Assembly: GCF_003463065.1 (NCBI RefSeq)
Contig: NZ_QSCM01000003.1
Span: 1-64,000, forward strand
Origin: Blautia sp. OF03-15BH
GTDB taxonomy: Bacteria; Bacillota; Clostridia; Lachnospirales; Lachnospiraceae
Direction of reading: 5' to 3'
Length of the DNA: 64,000 nucleotides
Shown here: positions 8,618-17,474 of the stretch, in pieces
How the letters are laid out: the number at the start of each line of letters is the position of its first letter
Position numbering within the stretch: the first letter of the stretch is position 1
Notes under the pieces: generated by a model
Database searches by the model: none
What the model saw: the letters and a program-made list of their open reading frames with translations, nothing else
Told to the model about the DNA's origin: nothing
Program-made: the position numbers and the translations under genes

Positions 8618-9589
8618 TCAGTTTTCTGCTGCTTTCAGCTGTTTCTCGATATGCAGTGTCAGATTGTTGAGTACATCATAAACACTGCCCTGCATGGTAC
8701 AGCCGGCTGCCCGGACATGACCGCCTCCTCCGAAATAGGAAGCCACACGGCTCACATCCACCTTTCCGTTGGAACGCAGACTTACCTTAAACTCCTGAAT
8801 GGCTGTTTCATAAAGGAAAATAGCCACTTCCACACCTGCGGTGTTGCGGAGCTGGCTTACGATGCCCTCCAGATCCTCGCCGGTCACACCATAGAAGTCC
8901 AGGTCTTTTTTCCGAAGAGCGCTGATGATGCATTTTCCATCCATCAGAAGCATGCTCTCCAGAAGTGCACGTCCCAGGATCTGGTTCTGCAGATAGGTCT
9001 TCTGGAAAAAAGTCTGATCCAGAAGTTCATTGAAATCAAATCCTTTGTCTATCAGCTTTCCGGCAATTTCCATCGTACGGCTGCTGGTGCAGGAATACTG
9101 AAAGACACCGGTGTCATGGGCAATTCCCATATAAAGAGCTTTGGCTGCATTTACAGAGAGCTTCTTATCATCCAGCAAAAGGTAAACAAGCTCCGAAGCG
9201 GAGCTGGCTTCCGGCTCGATAAACTGCACGTCACCAAAGCCATGATTGCTGATGTGGTGATCCACGCAGATCACTTTTCCTGCTGTATGGAGATACTCCG
9301 CTGCGTTTCCCAGCCGCCCGATATCTCCGCAGTCCAGAGAAAAGAACACATCATAGGTTTCCTTCGGGTAAGAGGTACGGATCGTCTCCGTTCCTTCCAG
9401 TACCCGGAATCTTTCCGGCACAGACTCCAGATAAAGATCCACAGCCTCCAGTGCCGGATAATTTTCCCTGAGATAGAGCCCCAGCCCCAGGCAGGAACCG
9501 ACGCAGTCGCCGTCCGGCCGTATATGACCGGCAACAGCGATGCGTTTTACACCCTTCAATTCCTGATCAAGATCAAACATTTTCATCAT
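8618..9589 (-). CDS. nrnA: DHH-family nanoRNase/pAp phosphatase
   Basis: The 323-residue protein belongs to the DHH/DHHA1 phosphoesterases. It shows GHIRPDGDCVGSC, the second acidic motif FFSLDCGD, the signature VDHHISN and the C-terminal substrate loop GGGHVRAAGC. In Bacillus subtilis NrnA degrades 2-5-nt RNAs and pAp; that role is inferred here by family and by its usual place between rbfA and truB. Its start overlaps the rbfA stop by 17 bp. The start among the first ATGs (MMKMF) cannot be fixed. Confidence 0.93.
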   Translation of the reverse strand: MMKMFDLDQELKGVKRIAVAGHIRPDGDCVGSCLGLGLYLRENYPALEAVDLYLESVPERFRVLEGTETIRTSYPKETYDVFFSLDCGDIGRLGNAAEYLHTAGKVICVDHHISNHGFGDVQFIEPEASSASELVYLLLDDKKLSVNAAKALYMGIAHDTGVFQYSCTSSRTMEIAGKLIDKGFDFNELLDQTFFQKTYLQNQILGRALLESMLLMDGKCIISALRKKDLDFYGVTGEDLEGIVSQLRNTAGVEVAIFLYETAIQEFKVSLRSNGKVDVSRVASYFGGGGHVRAAGCTMQGSVYDVLNNLTLHIEKQLKAAEN

Positions 9590-9941
9590 CCTTCACAGTG
9601 ACCTCGTCAATGATCTTTGACATATGCACACCATATTCAATGGACTGATCCAGAATAAAACGGATCTCCGGTGTGTTTCTCAGATTAACGGTATGCGCCA
9701 GCTCGCGGCGGATATAGCCTTCTGCACTTTTCAGTCCCTCCAGAGTCGCTTTCTGTGCTTCACTGTCACCAAGAACACTGATATATGCTTTACAGGTCTT
9801 CAGATCCGGTGCTACTTCTACAGCGACCACAGAGGTCAGCGGGCTGATCCTCGGATCCTTGATCCCGCCGCGGATAATGTTGGCCAGCTCTCGCTGTACC
9901 TCTCCGTTGATCCTTGTATTTTTGATACTGTTTTTTCTCAT
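9573..9941 (-). CDS. rbfA: 30S ribosome-binding factor A
   Basis: The 122-residue single KH-like domain protein matures 16S rRNA in late 30S assembly. Features seen are NTRINGEVQRELANII near the N terminus, the conserved KDPRISPLTSV and the C-terminal LRNTPEIRFILDQSIEYG. It follows infB by one base and overlaps nrnA, so it is tightly coupled in the operon. Confidence 0.96.
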   Translation of the reverse strand: MRKNSIKNTRINGEVQRELANIIRGGIKDPRISPLTSVVAVEVAPDLKTCKAYISVLGDSEAQKATLEGLKSAEGYIRRELAHTVNLRNTPEIRFILDQSIEYGVHMSKIIDEVTVKDDENV

Positions 9942-9942
9942 A

Positions 9943-12711
9943 TTATCTCGGCACCTCTACCATGATATAAGCTTCTACCTGGTCGAACTCCTGCAGGTCA
10001 TTGAATTTATCAAATACAAGACCACACTCGTAGCCGGCCTTTACTTCTTTTACGTCGTCTTTGAATCTCTTCAGAGAAGCAAGCGCACCCTCGTAGATCT
10101 GTTTGCCTTCTCTGGAAATGCGGACTTTGCAGTTTCTCTGGAAAACACCATCCAGAACATAAGAACCGGCAATGGTTCCGACTCCGGATGCCTTGAAGGT
10201 CTGACGGACCTCTGCATGACCAATCACCTTCTCTTCGTAGATCGGATCCAGCATACCCTTCATGGCAGCTTCCACATCGGCGATGGCATCGTAGATGACA
10301 CGGTAGAGACGAAGGTCGACGCCCTCACGCTCTGCTGTTGCTTTTGCCGTGCTGTCCGGACGTACGTTAAAGCCGATGATGATGGCGTTGGAGGTTGCTG
10401 CCAGAGTAACATCAGACTCATTTATGGCACCTACACCGCCGTGGATGATCTTAACCACAACTTCATCGTTGGAAAGCTTGAGAAGGCTCTGTTTTACTGC
10501 CTCTACAGAACCCTGTACATCGGCTTTTACAATGATGTTCAGTTCTTTCAGATTTCCTGCCTGGATCTGACTGAAGAGATCATCCAGAGACATCTTGGAA
10601 CGGGTCTCCTCCAGAAGTCTCTCTTTATTTTCACTGATGAAGGTCTCTGCAAAGCTTCTTGCTTCCTTCTCAGAATCAGTCTGAACAAAGATCTCACCTG
10701 CATTCGGGACATCAGAAAGTCCCAGAATTTCAACCGGAACAGAGGGTCCTGCCTCTTTGACACGGCGTCCCTTGTCATCGATCATGGCGCGGACTTTTCC
10801 AAAACAGGAACCTGCTGCGATGGGATCTCCCACATGAAGTGTACCTTTCTGTACCAGAACGGTAGCAACCGGACCTTTTCCTTTATCCAGCTGAGCCTCG
10901 ATAACAAGACCTCTTGCTTTACGGTTCGGGTTTGCTTTCAGCTCATCGACCTCTGCTGTCAGAAGGATCATCTCAAGAAGCGTATCCATACCCTCTCCGG
11001 TGTGTGCGGATACCGGTACACAGATGGTGCTTCCGCCCCAGTCCTCGGGGATCAGTTCATATTCGGAAAGTTCCTGTTTTACACGCTCGATATTAGCACT
11101 CGGCTTATCGATTTTATTGATGGCAACAATGATCTCAATACCTGCCGCTTTCGCATGGTTGATCGCCTCAATGGTCTGCGGCATCACACCGTCATCTGCA
11201 GCTACAACAAGGATTGCGATATCTGTAGCGTTTGCTCCACGCATACGCATAGCGGTAAATGCCTCATGTCCCGGAGTATCCAGGAATGTGATCTTCTGAC
11301 CATTGATAGTTACCATGTAAGCACCGATATGCTGGGTGATTCCACCTGCCTCTTTTGCGATGACATGGGTATGACGAATCGCATCCAGAAGAGAAGTCTT
11401 ACCATGGTCAACATGACCCATTACGCAGACAACAGGCGGTCTGGGAACCATTTTGCTTTCGTCCTCTTCGTCCTCTTTCAGAAGTTCAGCGATCACATCT
11501 ACCTTTTCCTCCGGTTCTGCGATGCAGTTAAACTCCAGAGCAATTTCTTCTGCTGTCTCATAATCGATCTCATGGTTTACGGTCACGATCTTGCCCTGCA
11601 GGAAAAGTTTCTTCACGATGGCAGCCGCCTGGATTTTCATCTTATCCGCCAGTTCACGGATGGTCATGGTCTCCGGAAGAATGATGTTTTTGATCTCATC
11701 TTCCTTCTTCTCCGGAGCCGGTGCCGGTTTTACGGTCTGCGGCTTGCTGTTCTTCTGATTCTTTCCTGCATTGTTGCCTCTGGATACATTTTTCTTCTCC
11801 AGACGGTCAAATTTATCCTCACCACTGTTCTTTCTGTTCCGGTCGTTGTTACGGTCGGTACGGGTTCTGGATTCTTTTGTCAGCGGTTTGCTCTCCATGG
11901 GAGCCTTAGGAATAGAAGAGCCACCTCTCTGGCCGCCTCTTCTGTCTCCGTTCTGCGGACGTCTCTCGCCGTCCTGCCCCTGGTAGCCGCCTCTTCTCTC
12001 GCCATTCTGGCCCTGCGGACGTCCGCCGCCCTGGCCCTGATAGCCGCCTCTTCTCTCACCATTCTGACCCTGCGGACGTCTCTCGCCGCCCTGGCCCTGA
12101 TAATTTCCTCTTCTTTCACCATTCTGACCCTGCGGACGTCTCTCGCCGCCCTGGCCCTGGTAATTTCCTCTTCTCTCACCATTCTGACCCTGCGGACGTC
12201 TCTCGCCGCCCTGGCCCTGGTAATTTCCTCTTCTCTCACCGTTCTGACCCTGGCTTCTTCTTTCGCCATTCTGGCCCTGCGGACGTCTCTCACCATTCTG
12301 AGGTCTTCTTTCTCCGCCGTTTCCGGTGTTCTGACCCTGCGGACGTCTCTCGCCGCCCTGTGCTGCCGGACGGTCTCCTGCTGTTCTCTTTTCCTGAGAC
12401 TGTCCGCCTGCCGGACGTGCCGGTTTCTGGCTCTTCTGCCCTGCCGGACGGCTGATTCCGCTCCGGCTGTTCTGAGGATGGAACACCTGTGTGATATTCT
12501 TTTTCTTGGGTGCTTCTCCCTCGGTATTCTTCTGATTTTCCATCTTGGATTTTTCGTTTGCTTCCACTTTTTTCCTCACCATTTCTATCTGTTTTTCTTC
12601 CAGAACGGCCATGTGACTGGTCACTCTGCATCCGTTCTGTGTTAATATCTTCATGATTTCCTGATTGGATCTGCCTAAGCTTCTGCCAAGCTCATAAACT
12701 CTCATTCTCAC
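9943..12711 (-). CDS. infB: Translation initiation factor IF-2
   Basis: The 922-residue GTPase brings initiator tRNA to the ribosome. After a short N-terminal helix domain there is a long disordered stretch rich in Gly, Arg, Gln and Asn with repeated GERRPQGQNGERR units. Then come the IF2-N element (TIRELADKMKIQ), the GTPase with VMGHVDHGKTSLLDAI, DTPGHEAFTAMR and NKIDK, and the C-terminal domains. The start is GTG (12709-12711) 11 bases after AGGAGG; an ATG two codons later is the alternative. The repeat region is encoded by near-identical 60-bp units at 12001-12300. Confidence 0.97.
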   Translation of the reverse strand: MRMRVYELGRSLGRSNQEIMKILTQNGCRVTSHMAVLEEKQIEMVRKKVEANEKSKMENQKNTEGEAPKKKNITQVFHPQNSRSGISRPAGQKSQKPARPAGGQSQEKRTAGDRPAAQGGERRPQGQNTGNGGERRPQNGERRPQGQNGERRSQGQNGERRGNYQGQGGERRPQGQNGERRGNYQGQGGERRPQGQNGERRGNYQGQGGERRPQGQNGERRGGYQGQGGGRPQGQNGERRGGYQGQDGERRPQNGDRRGGQRGGSSIPKAPMESKPLTKESRTRTDRNNDRNRKNSGEDKFDRLEKKNVSRGNNAGKNQKNSKPQTVKPAPAPEKKEDEIKNIILPETMTIRELADKMKIQAAAIVKKLFLQGKIVTVNHEIDYETAEEIALEFNCIAEPEEKVDVIAELLKEDEEDESKMVPRPPVVCVMGHVDHGKTSLLDAIRHTHVIAKEAGGITQHIGAYMVTINGQKITFLDTPGHEAFTAMRMRGANATDIAILVVAADDGVMPQTIEAINHAKAAGIEIIVAINKIDKPSANIERVKQELSEYELIPEDWGGSTICVPVSAHTGEGMDTLLEMILLTAEVDELKANPNRKARGLVIEAQLDKGKGPVATVLVQKGTLHVGDPIAAGSCFGKVRAMIDDKGRRVKEAGPSVPVEILGLSDVPNAGEIFVQTDSEKEARSFAETFISENKERLLEETRSKMSLDDLFSQIQAGNLKELNIIVKADVQGSVEAVKQSLLKLSNDEVVVKIIHGGVGAINESDVTLAATSNAIIIGFNVRPDSTAKATAEREGVDLRLYRVIYDAIADVEAAMKGMLDPIYEEKVIGHAEVRQTFKASGVGTIAGSYVLDGVFQRNCKVRISREGKQIYEGALASLKRFKDDVKEVKAGYECGLVFDKFNDLQEFDQVEAYIMVEVPR
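12001..12300 (-). repeat. 60-bp tandem repeats inside infB
   Basis: Consecutive 60-base blocks at 12061, 12121 and 12181 differ at only a few positions, the last two being identical; partly diverged copies flank them. Each encodes a 20-residue Gly/Arg/Gln-rich unit. Copy number in such arrays can change by slippage without breaking the frame. Confidence 0.9.
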
Positions 12712-12777
12712 GATAACGACCGCCTCCTGCTCTTTTTCTGGTGCAACAGGCGGAACCTGCCATACCTGTTACGGATC

Positions 12778-13092
12778 TTATGCTTCCAGCGCATCCAGCT
12801 GCTTCCGGATCGCTTCTGCAAGGCCTCTGTCATTCACAGCCAGGGAAGCTCTGAATTCTTTTCCCATGGCTGCGCCCAATTCATCCTTTGTTCCGTACAG
12901 ATACATGGGTACTTTATAAAAAGTACACATATTTGTAAATTTTTTCTTCGTGTTGTCCGAGCTCTCAACAGAAACGATCACCAGGCACGCTTTTCCTTCT
13001 TTGACGGATTTCTCCGTGGAAAACTCTCCGCTGGCTGTTTTGCCCGCCTTCGTGGCAAGCCCCACCAGGGACAGGATCTTATTCTGTTTCAA
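12778..13092 (-). CDS. L7Ae-family RNA-binding protein (YlxQ)
   Basis: This 104-residue protein has the L7Ae/L30e fold signature: GLATKAGKTASGE near the N terminus, a central LVIVSVESSDNTKK segment and YLYGTKDELGAAMGKE. Members bind kink-turn RNA. Its start overlaps the ylxR stop by 14 bp, and it is in the usual place before infB. The specific RNA partner is unknown in this family. Confidence 0.92.
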   Translation of the reverse strand: MKQNKILSLVGLATKAGKTASGEFSTEKSVKEGKACLVIVSVESSDNTKKKFTNMCTFYKVPMYLYGTKDELGAAMGKEFRASLAVNDRGLAEAIRKQLDALEA

Positions 13093-13357
13093 TCGGTTCT
13101 ATCTCCTTTTCCAGCGTCTCATAGACCTCTTTCGGAATCGCCATTTTCAGGGAACGTTCGATCCCTTTGTTTTTTACCGCCTTCTGAAAGCATTCCCGGC
13201 TGGGACAGATATATGCCCCTCTCCCGTTTTTCTTTCCGGTGGTATCGATGATCACTTCATCTTCCGTGGTCTTGAGAATACGGATCATTTCTTTCTTGCT
13301 TTTCATTTCCCTGCAGCCGATACACTGACGCATGGGAACCTTGCGGACCTGACTCAT
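13079..13357 (-). CDS. ylxR: YlxR-family RNA-binding protein (RNase P modulator RnpM)
   Basis: The 92-residue protein has the YlxR signature MRQCIGCREMKSKKEMIR and GRGAYICPSRECF, with four cysteines. In Bacillus subtilis the family member RnpM is reported to modulate RNase P activity; that function is assumed here by family. A GGAGGTGAGAAA ribosome site precedes the ATG. It lies between nusA and ylxQ as in most Bacillota. Confidence 0.93.
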   Translation of the reverse strand: MSQVRKVPMRQCIGCREMKSKKEMIRILKTTEDEVIIDTTGKKNGRGAYICPSRECFQKAVKNKGIERSLKMAIPKEVYETLEKEIEPIETE

Positions 13358-13381
13358 TTTCTCACCTCCGGGCGGCAGGAT

Positions 13382-14575
13382 TTACTCTGCATCCCCTTCT
13401 TCATTCTCCGGTGTGCTTTCAGCCGCTGCCTCTTCCTCGTAATCATCGCTGGTATAGTTCTTATCGGTATAATCGTCCTCGTAATCTGCGGACTCCTCAT
13501 ACTCACCGTTATCTCCGAAAAGATCATCAAATTCGCCGGACTCTTTTGCCTGGGTCTCACTCTTGATATCGATCTTGAAACCGGTCAGACGGGCTGCCAG
13601 ACGGGCATTCTGTCCTTCTTTACCGATTGCCAGAGACAGCTGGTAATCCGGAACGATAACTTTTGCGGTCTTTTCGTCATCATCTGCAATAACAGAAATA
13701 ACTTTTGCCGGGCTCAGTGCATTCTCGATAAGAATCGCATTGTTCTCGTTCCAGTTGATGATATCGATCTTCTCACCGCGCAGTTCATTTACGATGGCAT
13801 TGACTCTGGCACCGTTGATACCAACGCAGGCTCCTACGGGATCTACATCCGGGTTATTGGAATAAACAGCCATTTTTGTACGGCTGCCTGCCTCACGGGC
13901 GATACATTTGATCTCTACTGTGCCGTCACGGACCTCGGTAACCTCAGACTCAAAGAGGCGTTTTACCAGCTCCGGATGTGTTCTGGATACCAGGATCTTC
14001 GGTCCTTTGGAGGTGTCTTTTACCTCAAGGATGTAAACCTTGATCCTCTCAGTGGGACGGAATACCTCGCCCTTTACCATCTCGTTTTCATTGAGGATCG
14101 CATCTACTTTACCTAAGTTTACGCTGACATTCTTTCCAAGGTAACGCTGTACGATACCGGTCACAACGTCACGTTCTTTTGCGTAATACTCATTATAAAG
14201 CACTTTGCGCTCTTCCTCGCGGATCTTCTGAAGAATCACGTTCTTTGCATTCTGGGTTGCGATACGGCCAAACTCTTTGGAATGGATCTCCACATTCACC
14301 GTATCTCCGAGTTCATAAGTGGAACGGATCATTTTTGCCTTGGAAAGGGCGATCTCTGTCACATCATCGGTAACCTCTTCCACAACGGTCTTCTCAGCCC
14401 ATACATGAAACTCACAGGTCTCCGGATTGATGCTTACTTTTACGTTGTCAGCTTTGCCGAAATTATTCTTACATGCCTGGATCAGGGACTGCTCAATCGC
14501 TTCCAGCAGCGTATCTTTGCTGATGTTTTTCTCTTTCTCCAGAAGTGTCAGCGCCTCCAACAATTCATTATTCAT
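13382..14575 (-). CDS. nusA: Transcription termination/antitermination factor NusA
   Basis: At 397 residues this has an N-terminal polymerase-binding domain, an S1 domain (VVTGIVQRYLGKNVSV), and two KH domains (PVGACVGINGARVNAIVNEL and LAIGKEGQNARLAARL). It ends in about 45 mostly acidic residues rich in Asp, Glu and Tyr. NusA affects pausing, termination and rRNA antitermination. It is the second gene of the operon after rimP. The acidic tail is longer than in Bacillus and is the least conserved part. Confidence 0.97.
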   Translation of the reverse strand: MNNELLEALTLLEKEKNISKDTLLEAIEQSLIQACKNNFGKADNVKVSINPETCEFHVWAEKTVVEEVTDDVTEIALSKAKMIRSTYELGDTVNVEIHSKEFGRIATQNAKNVILQKIREEERKVLYNEYYAKERDVVTGIVQRYLGKNVSVNLGKVDAILNENEMVKGEVFRPTERIKVYILEVKDTSKGPKILVSRTHPELVKRLFESEVTEVRDGTVEIKCIAREAGSRTKMAVYSNNPDVDPVGACVGINGARVNAIVNELRGEKIDIINWNENNAILIENALSPAKVISVIADDDEKTAKVIVPDYQLSLAIGKEGQNARLAARLTGFKIDIKSETQAKESGEFDDLFGDNGEYEESADYEDDYTDKNYTSDDYEEEAAAESTPENEEGDAE

Positions 14576-14595
14576 TTTGAAAATTCCTCCTTCAC

Positions 14596-15060
14596 TCAGA
14601 AATCGAAAGCCTGCCGAATCAGCGCGATATCCGTCCTGGCAAATTTCATTTCTGTCTCTTCTAATTCAATGGTCACGGATTCTTTATCATATGCTTTCAG
14701 GACACCGGTAAATTCCTTCTGTCCCTCTATGGCACGGAAGGTACGCACTTCTACTTCCTCTCCAAGATTTCTCTGGAAATCTTTTTCCTTTTTCAGGGGA
14801 CGGCCAAGTCCCGGAGAGCTGACTTCCAGGATATAGGAATCTTCAATAAAATCCTCTTCATCCAGTTTGTCACTCAAAGCACGGCTTATCAGCTCGCAGT
14901 CATTGATGGCAATGCCGCCCGGTTTATCGATATACGCCCGAAGGTACCAGCTTCCGCCTTCCTTCACATACTCCACGTCTACCAGCTCAAACCCGTTCTC
15001 CTCCATCATGGGAAGCAAGAGTTCCTCCGCCTTTTTCTCATACGTCTCTCTTTTTGTCAT
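14596..15060 (-). CDS. rimP: Ribosome maturation factor RimP
   Basis: The 154-residue protein helps mature the 30S subunit. Recognisable features are the LVDVEYVKEGGSWYLRAYID region, the YILEVSSPGLGRPL signature and the C-terminal Sm-like barrel. I start it at MTKRETYE (15058-15060), preceded by AGGTGG; a longer frame runs back through the leader hairpin and is unlikely to be translated. First gene of the rimP-nusA-infB operon. Confidence 0.95.
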   Translation of the reverse strand: MTKRETYEKKAEELLLPMMEENGFELVDVEYVKEGGSWYLRAYIDKPGGIAINDCELISRALSDKLDEEDFIEDSYILEVSSPGLGRPLKKEKDFQRNLGEEVEVRTFRAIEGQKEFTGVLKAYDKESVTIELEETEMKFARTDIALIRQAFDF

Positions 15061-15116
15061 CTGCGCCACCTTTCCTGCCCTGTCATATGGAAAACTCTCC
15101 TTTGACAGTAAAAAGA

Positions 15117-15137
15117 GAGTGGACGAAACGCCCACTC
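15117..15137 (-). promoter_or_regulatory. Leader hairpin of the rimP operon, terminator-like
   Basis: A GAGTGG/CCACTC stem with a 9-nt loop is followed leftward by TCTCTTTTTA. It lies downstream of the rimP promoter, so it is in the 5' untranslated RNA and would also catch read-through from parC. It could work as an attenuator; NusA, encoded next, is a factor that acts on such hairpins, but that link is inference. Confidence 0.55.
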
Positions 15138-15164
15138 AACTCTAGTTACAATATTATCAATTGC

Positions 15165-15193
15165 ATTATAACACCCTGTAAAAGAAAAAGCAA
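15165..15193 (-). promoter_or_regulatory. Sigma-A promoter of the rimP-nusA-infB operon
   Basis: Leftward TTGCTT (15188-15193), 17 bp, and a perfect TATAAT (15165-15170). Start near 15158 gives a leader of about 98 nt containing the hairpin at 15117-15137. Confidence 0.8.
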
Positions 15194-15216
15194 GTGCAAA
15201 AAAAGGAAAATCCGCA

Positions 15217-17457
15217 TTAAACCCGGGTTTTTACTCCCTTTGTATCTCTTTTTCCGATGCGGAGACGGTTCAAATGCACTTCTTTTTCTTTGTAAAGAGC
15301 AACCGCATCACCGCCAGCTGTAAGATAATATACATTTTCAATAAAATCATCATCCGCCAGCTTCATTCCGCGGACACCTACCGCATTTTTCTTTTTCATT
15401 GGGATCTCTCCTATCGGGAAGCGCAGGAAAAAGCCCTGATGGGTCTGAAGCACGATCTGCTCATATTCTCCCAGAAGTTCCACGGAGATCAGTGTATCGT
15501 CCTCATTCAGCTTGGTCGCCGCAATACAGCGTTTCGCCACATCCAGTTCAATGCCCTCCATCTGTTTGAGCATTCCCTTTTTCGTAGCCAGAAGAAGCAC
15601 CGCGTATTTCAGCTTCTGCAGGCTCTCCACTGCCACCACCTGCTCACTGCTGCTGTCGTAATTACAGAGATTGTCGATGGGCTTTCCTTTATCCCGGAAT
15701 TTTCCGTATGGAAGATCCAGCACCTTGATCAGATGCTGTCTGCCGCTGTCCGTGAGAATGGAGATCTTATCCGTATTCATAACGGAAAGCACATATTTGC
15801 TCTCTGCATCTGCCGCTTCCCTATTCCGTTCATAAACAGACTTATCCACCGTTCTCGCATAACCGAAACGGTCCATAAGGAAGACCACTTCCATCTCCTC
15901 GACCTTTTTCTCCTCGAAAACAGCCTCCGCCGCATTCTCAACGTCCGTCTTCCTGGGGACGGCATACTCTTTTTTCACCGCATCCAGTTCTTTGATGATG
16001 ACCCGGGCCATGGATTTGTAATTGTTCAGGATATCCTGATACCTGTCAATGTTTGCCAGAGTCGCTTCATGCTCCTTCATCAGGGCTTCGATCTCCAGCC
16101 CGATGAGCTTATAAAGACGCATCTCCAGAATGGCTGTTGCCTGGTTTTCGGTAAAACGAAGTGTTTTTGCCGCTTTCTCAGAAGCTTTTGTCTTAAACCG
16201 GATTCCTTCCGTGACACCGTTTACCAGACACTCTTTTACCTGTTTCTGGTTCTTGCTTCCCCGCAGGATCTCAATGATCAGGTCGATACAGTCACAGGCC
16301 TTGATCAGTCCCTCCTGGATCTCTTTTTTGGCCAGTTCTTTATTCAAAAGCGTACGGTATTTTCTCGTAGCCAGCTCAAACTGGAAATCCACATGGTAGT
16401 CAATGATCGATTTCAGGCTTAAAGTCTCCGGTTTTCCACCGGCTACCGCCAGCATGTTCACACCGAAGGTATCTTCCAGGCGTGTCTTCTTATAAAGCAT
16501 GTTGATGAGATTGTCCACATCGGCGTTTTTCCTGAGCTCCAGAACGATGCGGATGCCCTCCTTGGAGGACTGGTTGGAAATATCCACGATATCTGTCGTG
16601 ACCTTATTTTCCACCAGATTCGCCACATCATTTAAAAATTTACCGATATTGGCTCCCATCATCGTATAGGGGATCTCGGTAATAACAAGGCGGTCCTTTC
16701 CGCCCTTTCCTTTTTCCACTTCCACCCGGCCGCGCAGACGGATCTTGCCGGTACCGGTCTCATAGATCGAAAGGAGGTCATCTTTGTTTACCACGATACC
16801 GCCGGTCGGAAAATCCGGACCTTTGATATACTCCATCAGTTCTCTGTTTGTGATCTGGTTATTCCGGATCACCGCCTTTACTGCATCAATGACCTCACCA
16901 AGATTGTGGGGAGGGATGCTGGTAACCATACCGACAGCAATTCCGTCAGAACCATTTACCAGGATGTTCGGTACCCGTACCGGAAGCACTGACGGTTCTT
17001 TCTCCGTCTCATCAAAATTCGGCACAAAGTCTACCACATCCTTATCCAGATCCCCAAGAAAAATCTCCTGTGTGATCTTCTGAAGCCGTGCCTCGGTATA
17101 TCGCATGGCTGCAGCTCCGTCTCCTTCGATCGAGCCGAAGTTTCCGTGGCCGTCCACCAGAGGCAGGCCTTTTTTGAATTCCTGAGCCATGACTACCAGA
17201 GCCTCATAAATGGAGGAATCTCCGTGCGGATGATACTTACCCATGGTATCGCCGACGATACGGGCGCATTTCCGGTAGGGTCTGTCATAGCGGATGCCAA
17301 GCTCATACATATCATACAGCGTACGCCGCTGTACCGGCTTCAGTCCATCCCGCACATCCGGCAGAGCCCTGGCAACGATAACACTCATGGCATAATCAAT
17401 ATAAGATTTCTGCATAATATCCGAATATTCTGTTCGGATGATCTGTTCTTTTTCCAT
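15217..17457 (-). CDS. parC: Topoisomerase IV-like subunit A (GyrA/ParC family)
   Basis: The 746-residue type IIA topoisomerase subunit carries the catalytic tyrosine (Tyr120) in AAAMRYTEARL, after the GDTMGKYHPHGDSSIYEAL quinolone-pocket region. The C-terminal domain has degenerate beta-propeller blades (for example AVGVRGMKLADDD) and I see no QRRGGKG-type GyrA box, which favours a decatenating ParC-like enzyme over gyrase. It follows its B subunit by 17 bp. In Lachnospiraceae such pairs coexist with a gyrAB pair near oriC; that second pair is not in the window. Confidence 0.85.
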   Translation of the reverse strand: MEKEQIIRTEYSDIMQKSYIDYAMSVIVARALPDVRDGLKPVQRRTLYDMYELGIRYDRPYRKCARIVGDTMGKYHPHGDSSIYEALVVMAQEFKKGLPLVDGHGNFGSIEGDGAAAMRYTEARLQKITQEIFLGDLDKDVVDFVPNFDETEKEPSVLPVRVPNILVNGSDGIAVGMVTSIPPHNLGEVIDAVKAVIRNNQITNRELMEYIKGPDFPTGGIVVNKDDLLSIYETGTGKIRLRGRVEVEKGKGGKDRLVITEIPYTMMGANIGKFLNDVANLVENKVTTDIVDISNQSSKEGIRIVLELRKNADVDNLINMLYKKTRLEDTFGVNMLAVAGGKPETLSLKSIIDYHVDFQFELATRKYRTLLNKELAKKEIQEGLIKACDCIDLIIEILRGSKNQKQVKECLVNGVTEGIRFKTKASEKAAKTLRFTENQATAILEMRLYKLIGLEIEALMKEHEATLANIDRYQDILNNYKSMARVIIKELDAVKKEYAVPRKTDVENAAEAVFEEKKVEEMEVVFLMDRFGYARTVDKSVYERNREAADAESKYVLSVMNTDKISILTDSGRQHLIKVLDLPYGKFRDKGKPIDNLCNYDSSSEQVVAVESLQKLKYAVLLLATKKGMLKQMEGIELDVAKRCIAATKLNEDDTLISVELLGEYEQIVLQTHQGFFLRFPIGEIPMKKKNAVGVRGMKLADDDFIENVYYLTAGGDAVALYKEKEVHLNRLRIGKRDTKGVKTRV

Positions 17458-17474
17458 TCTTCCGTTCCGCCTCC

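Noticed and set aside
12001..12300. Regular 60-bp repeats as a CRISPR array
   Set aside because: There are no unique spacers, the repeats are contiguous and they code for part of IF-2.
9859..12645. 928-codon + strand open frame opposite infB
   Set aside because: It mirrors the infB codon pattern, including the repeats, has no ribosome site or recognisable domain, and infB is certain.
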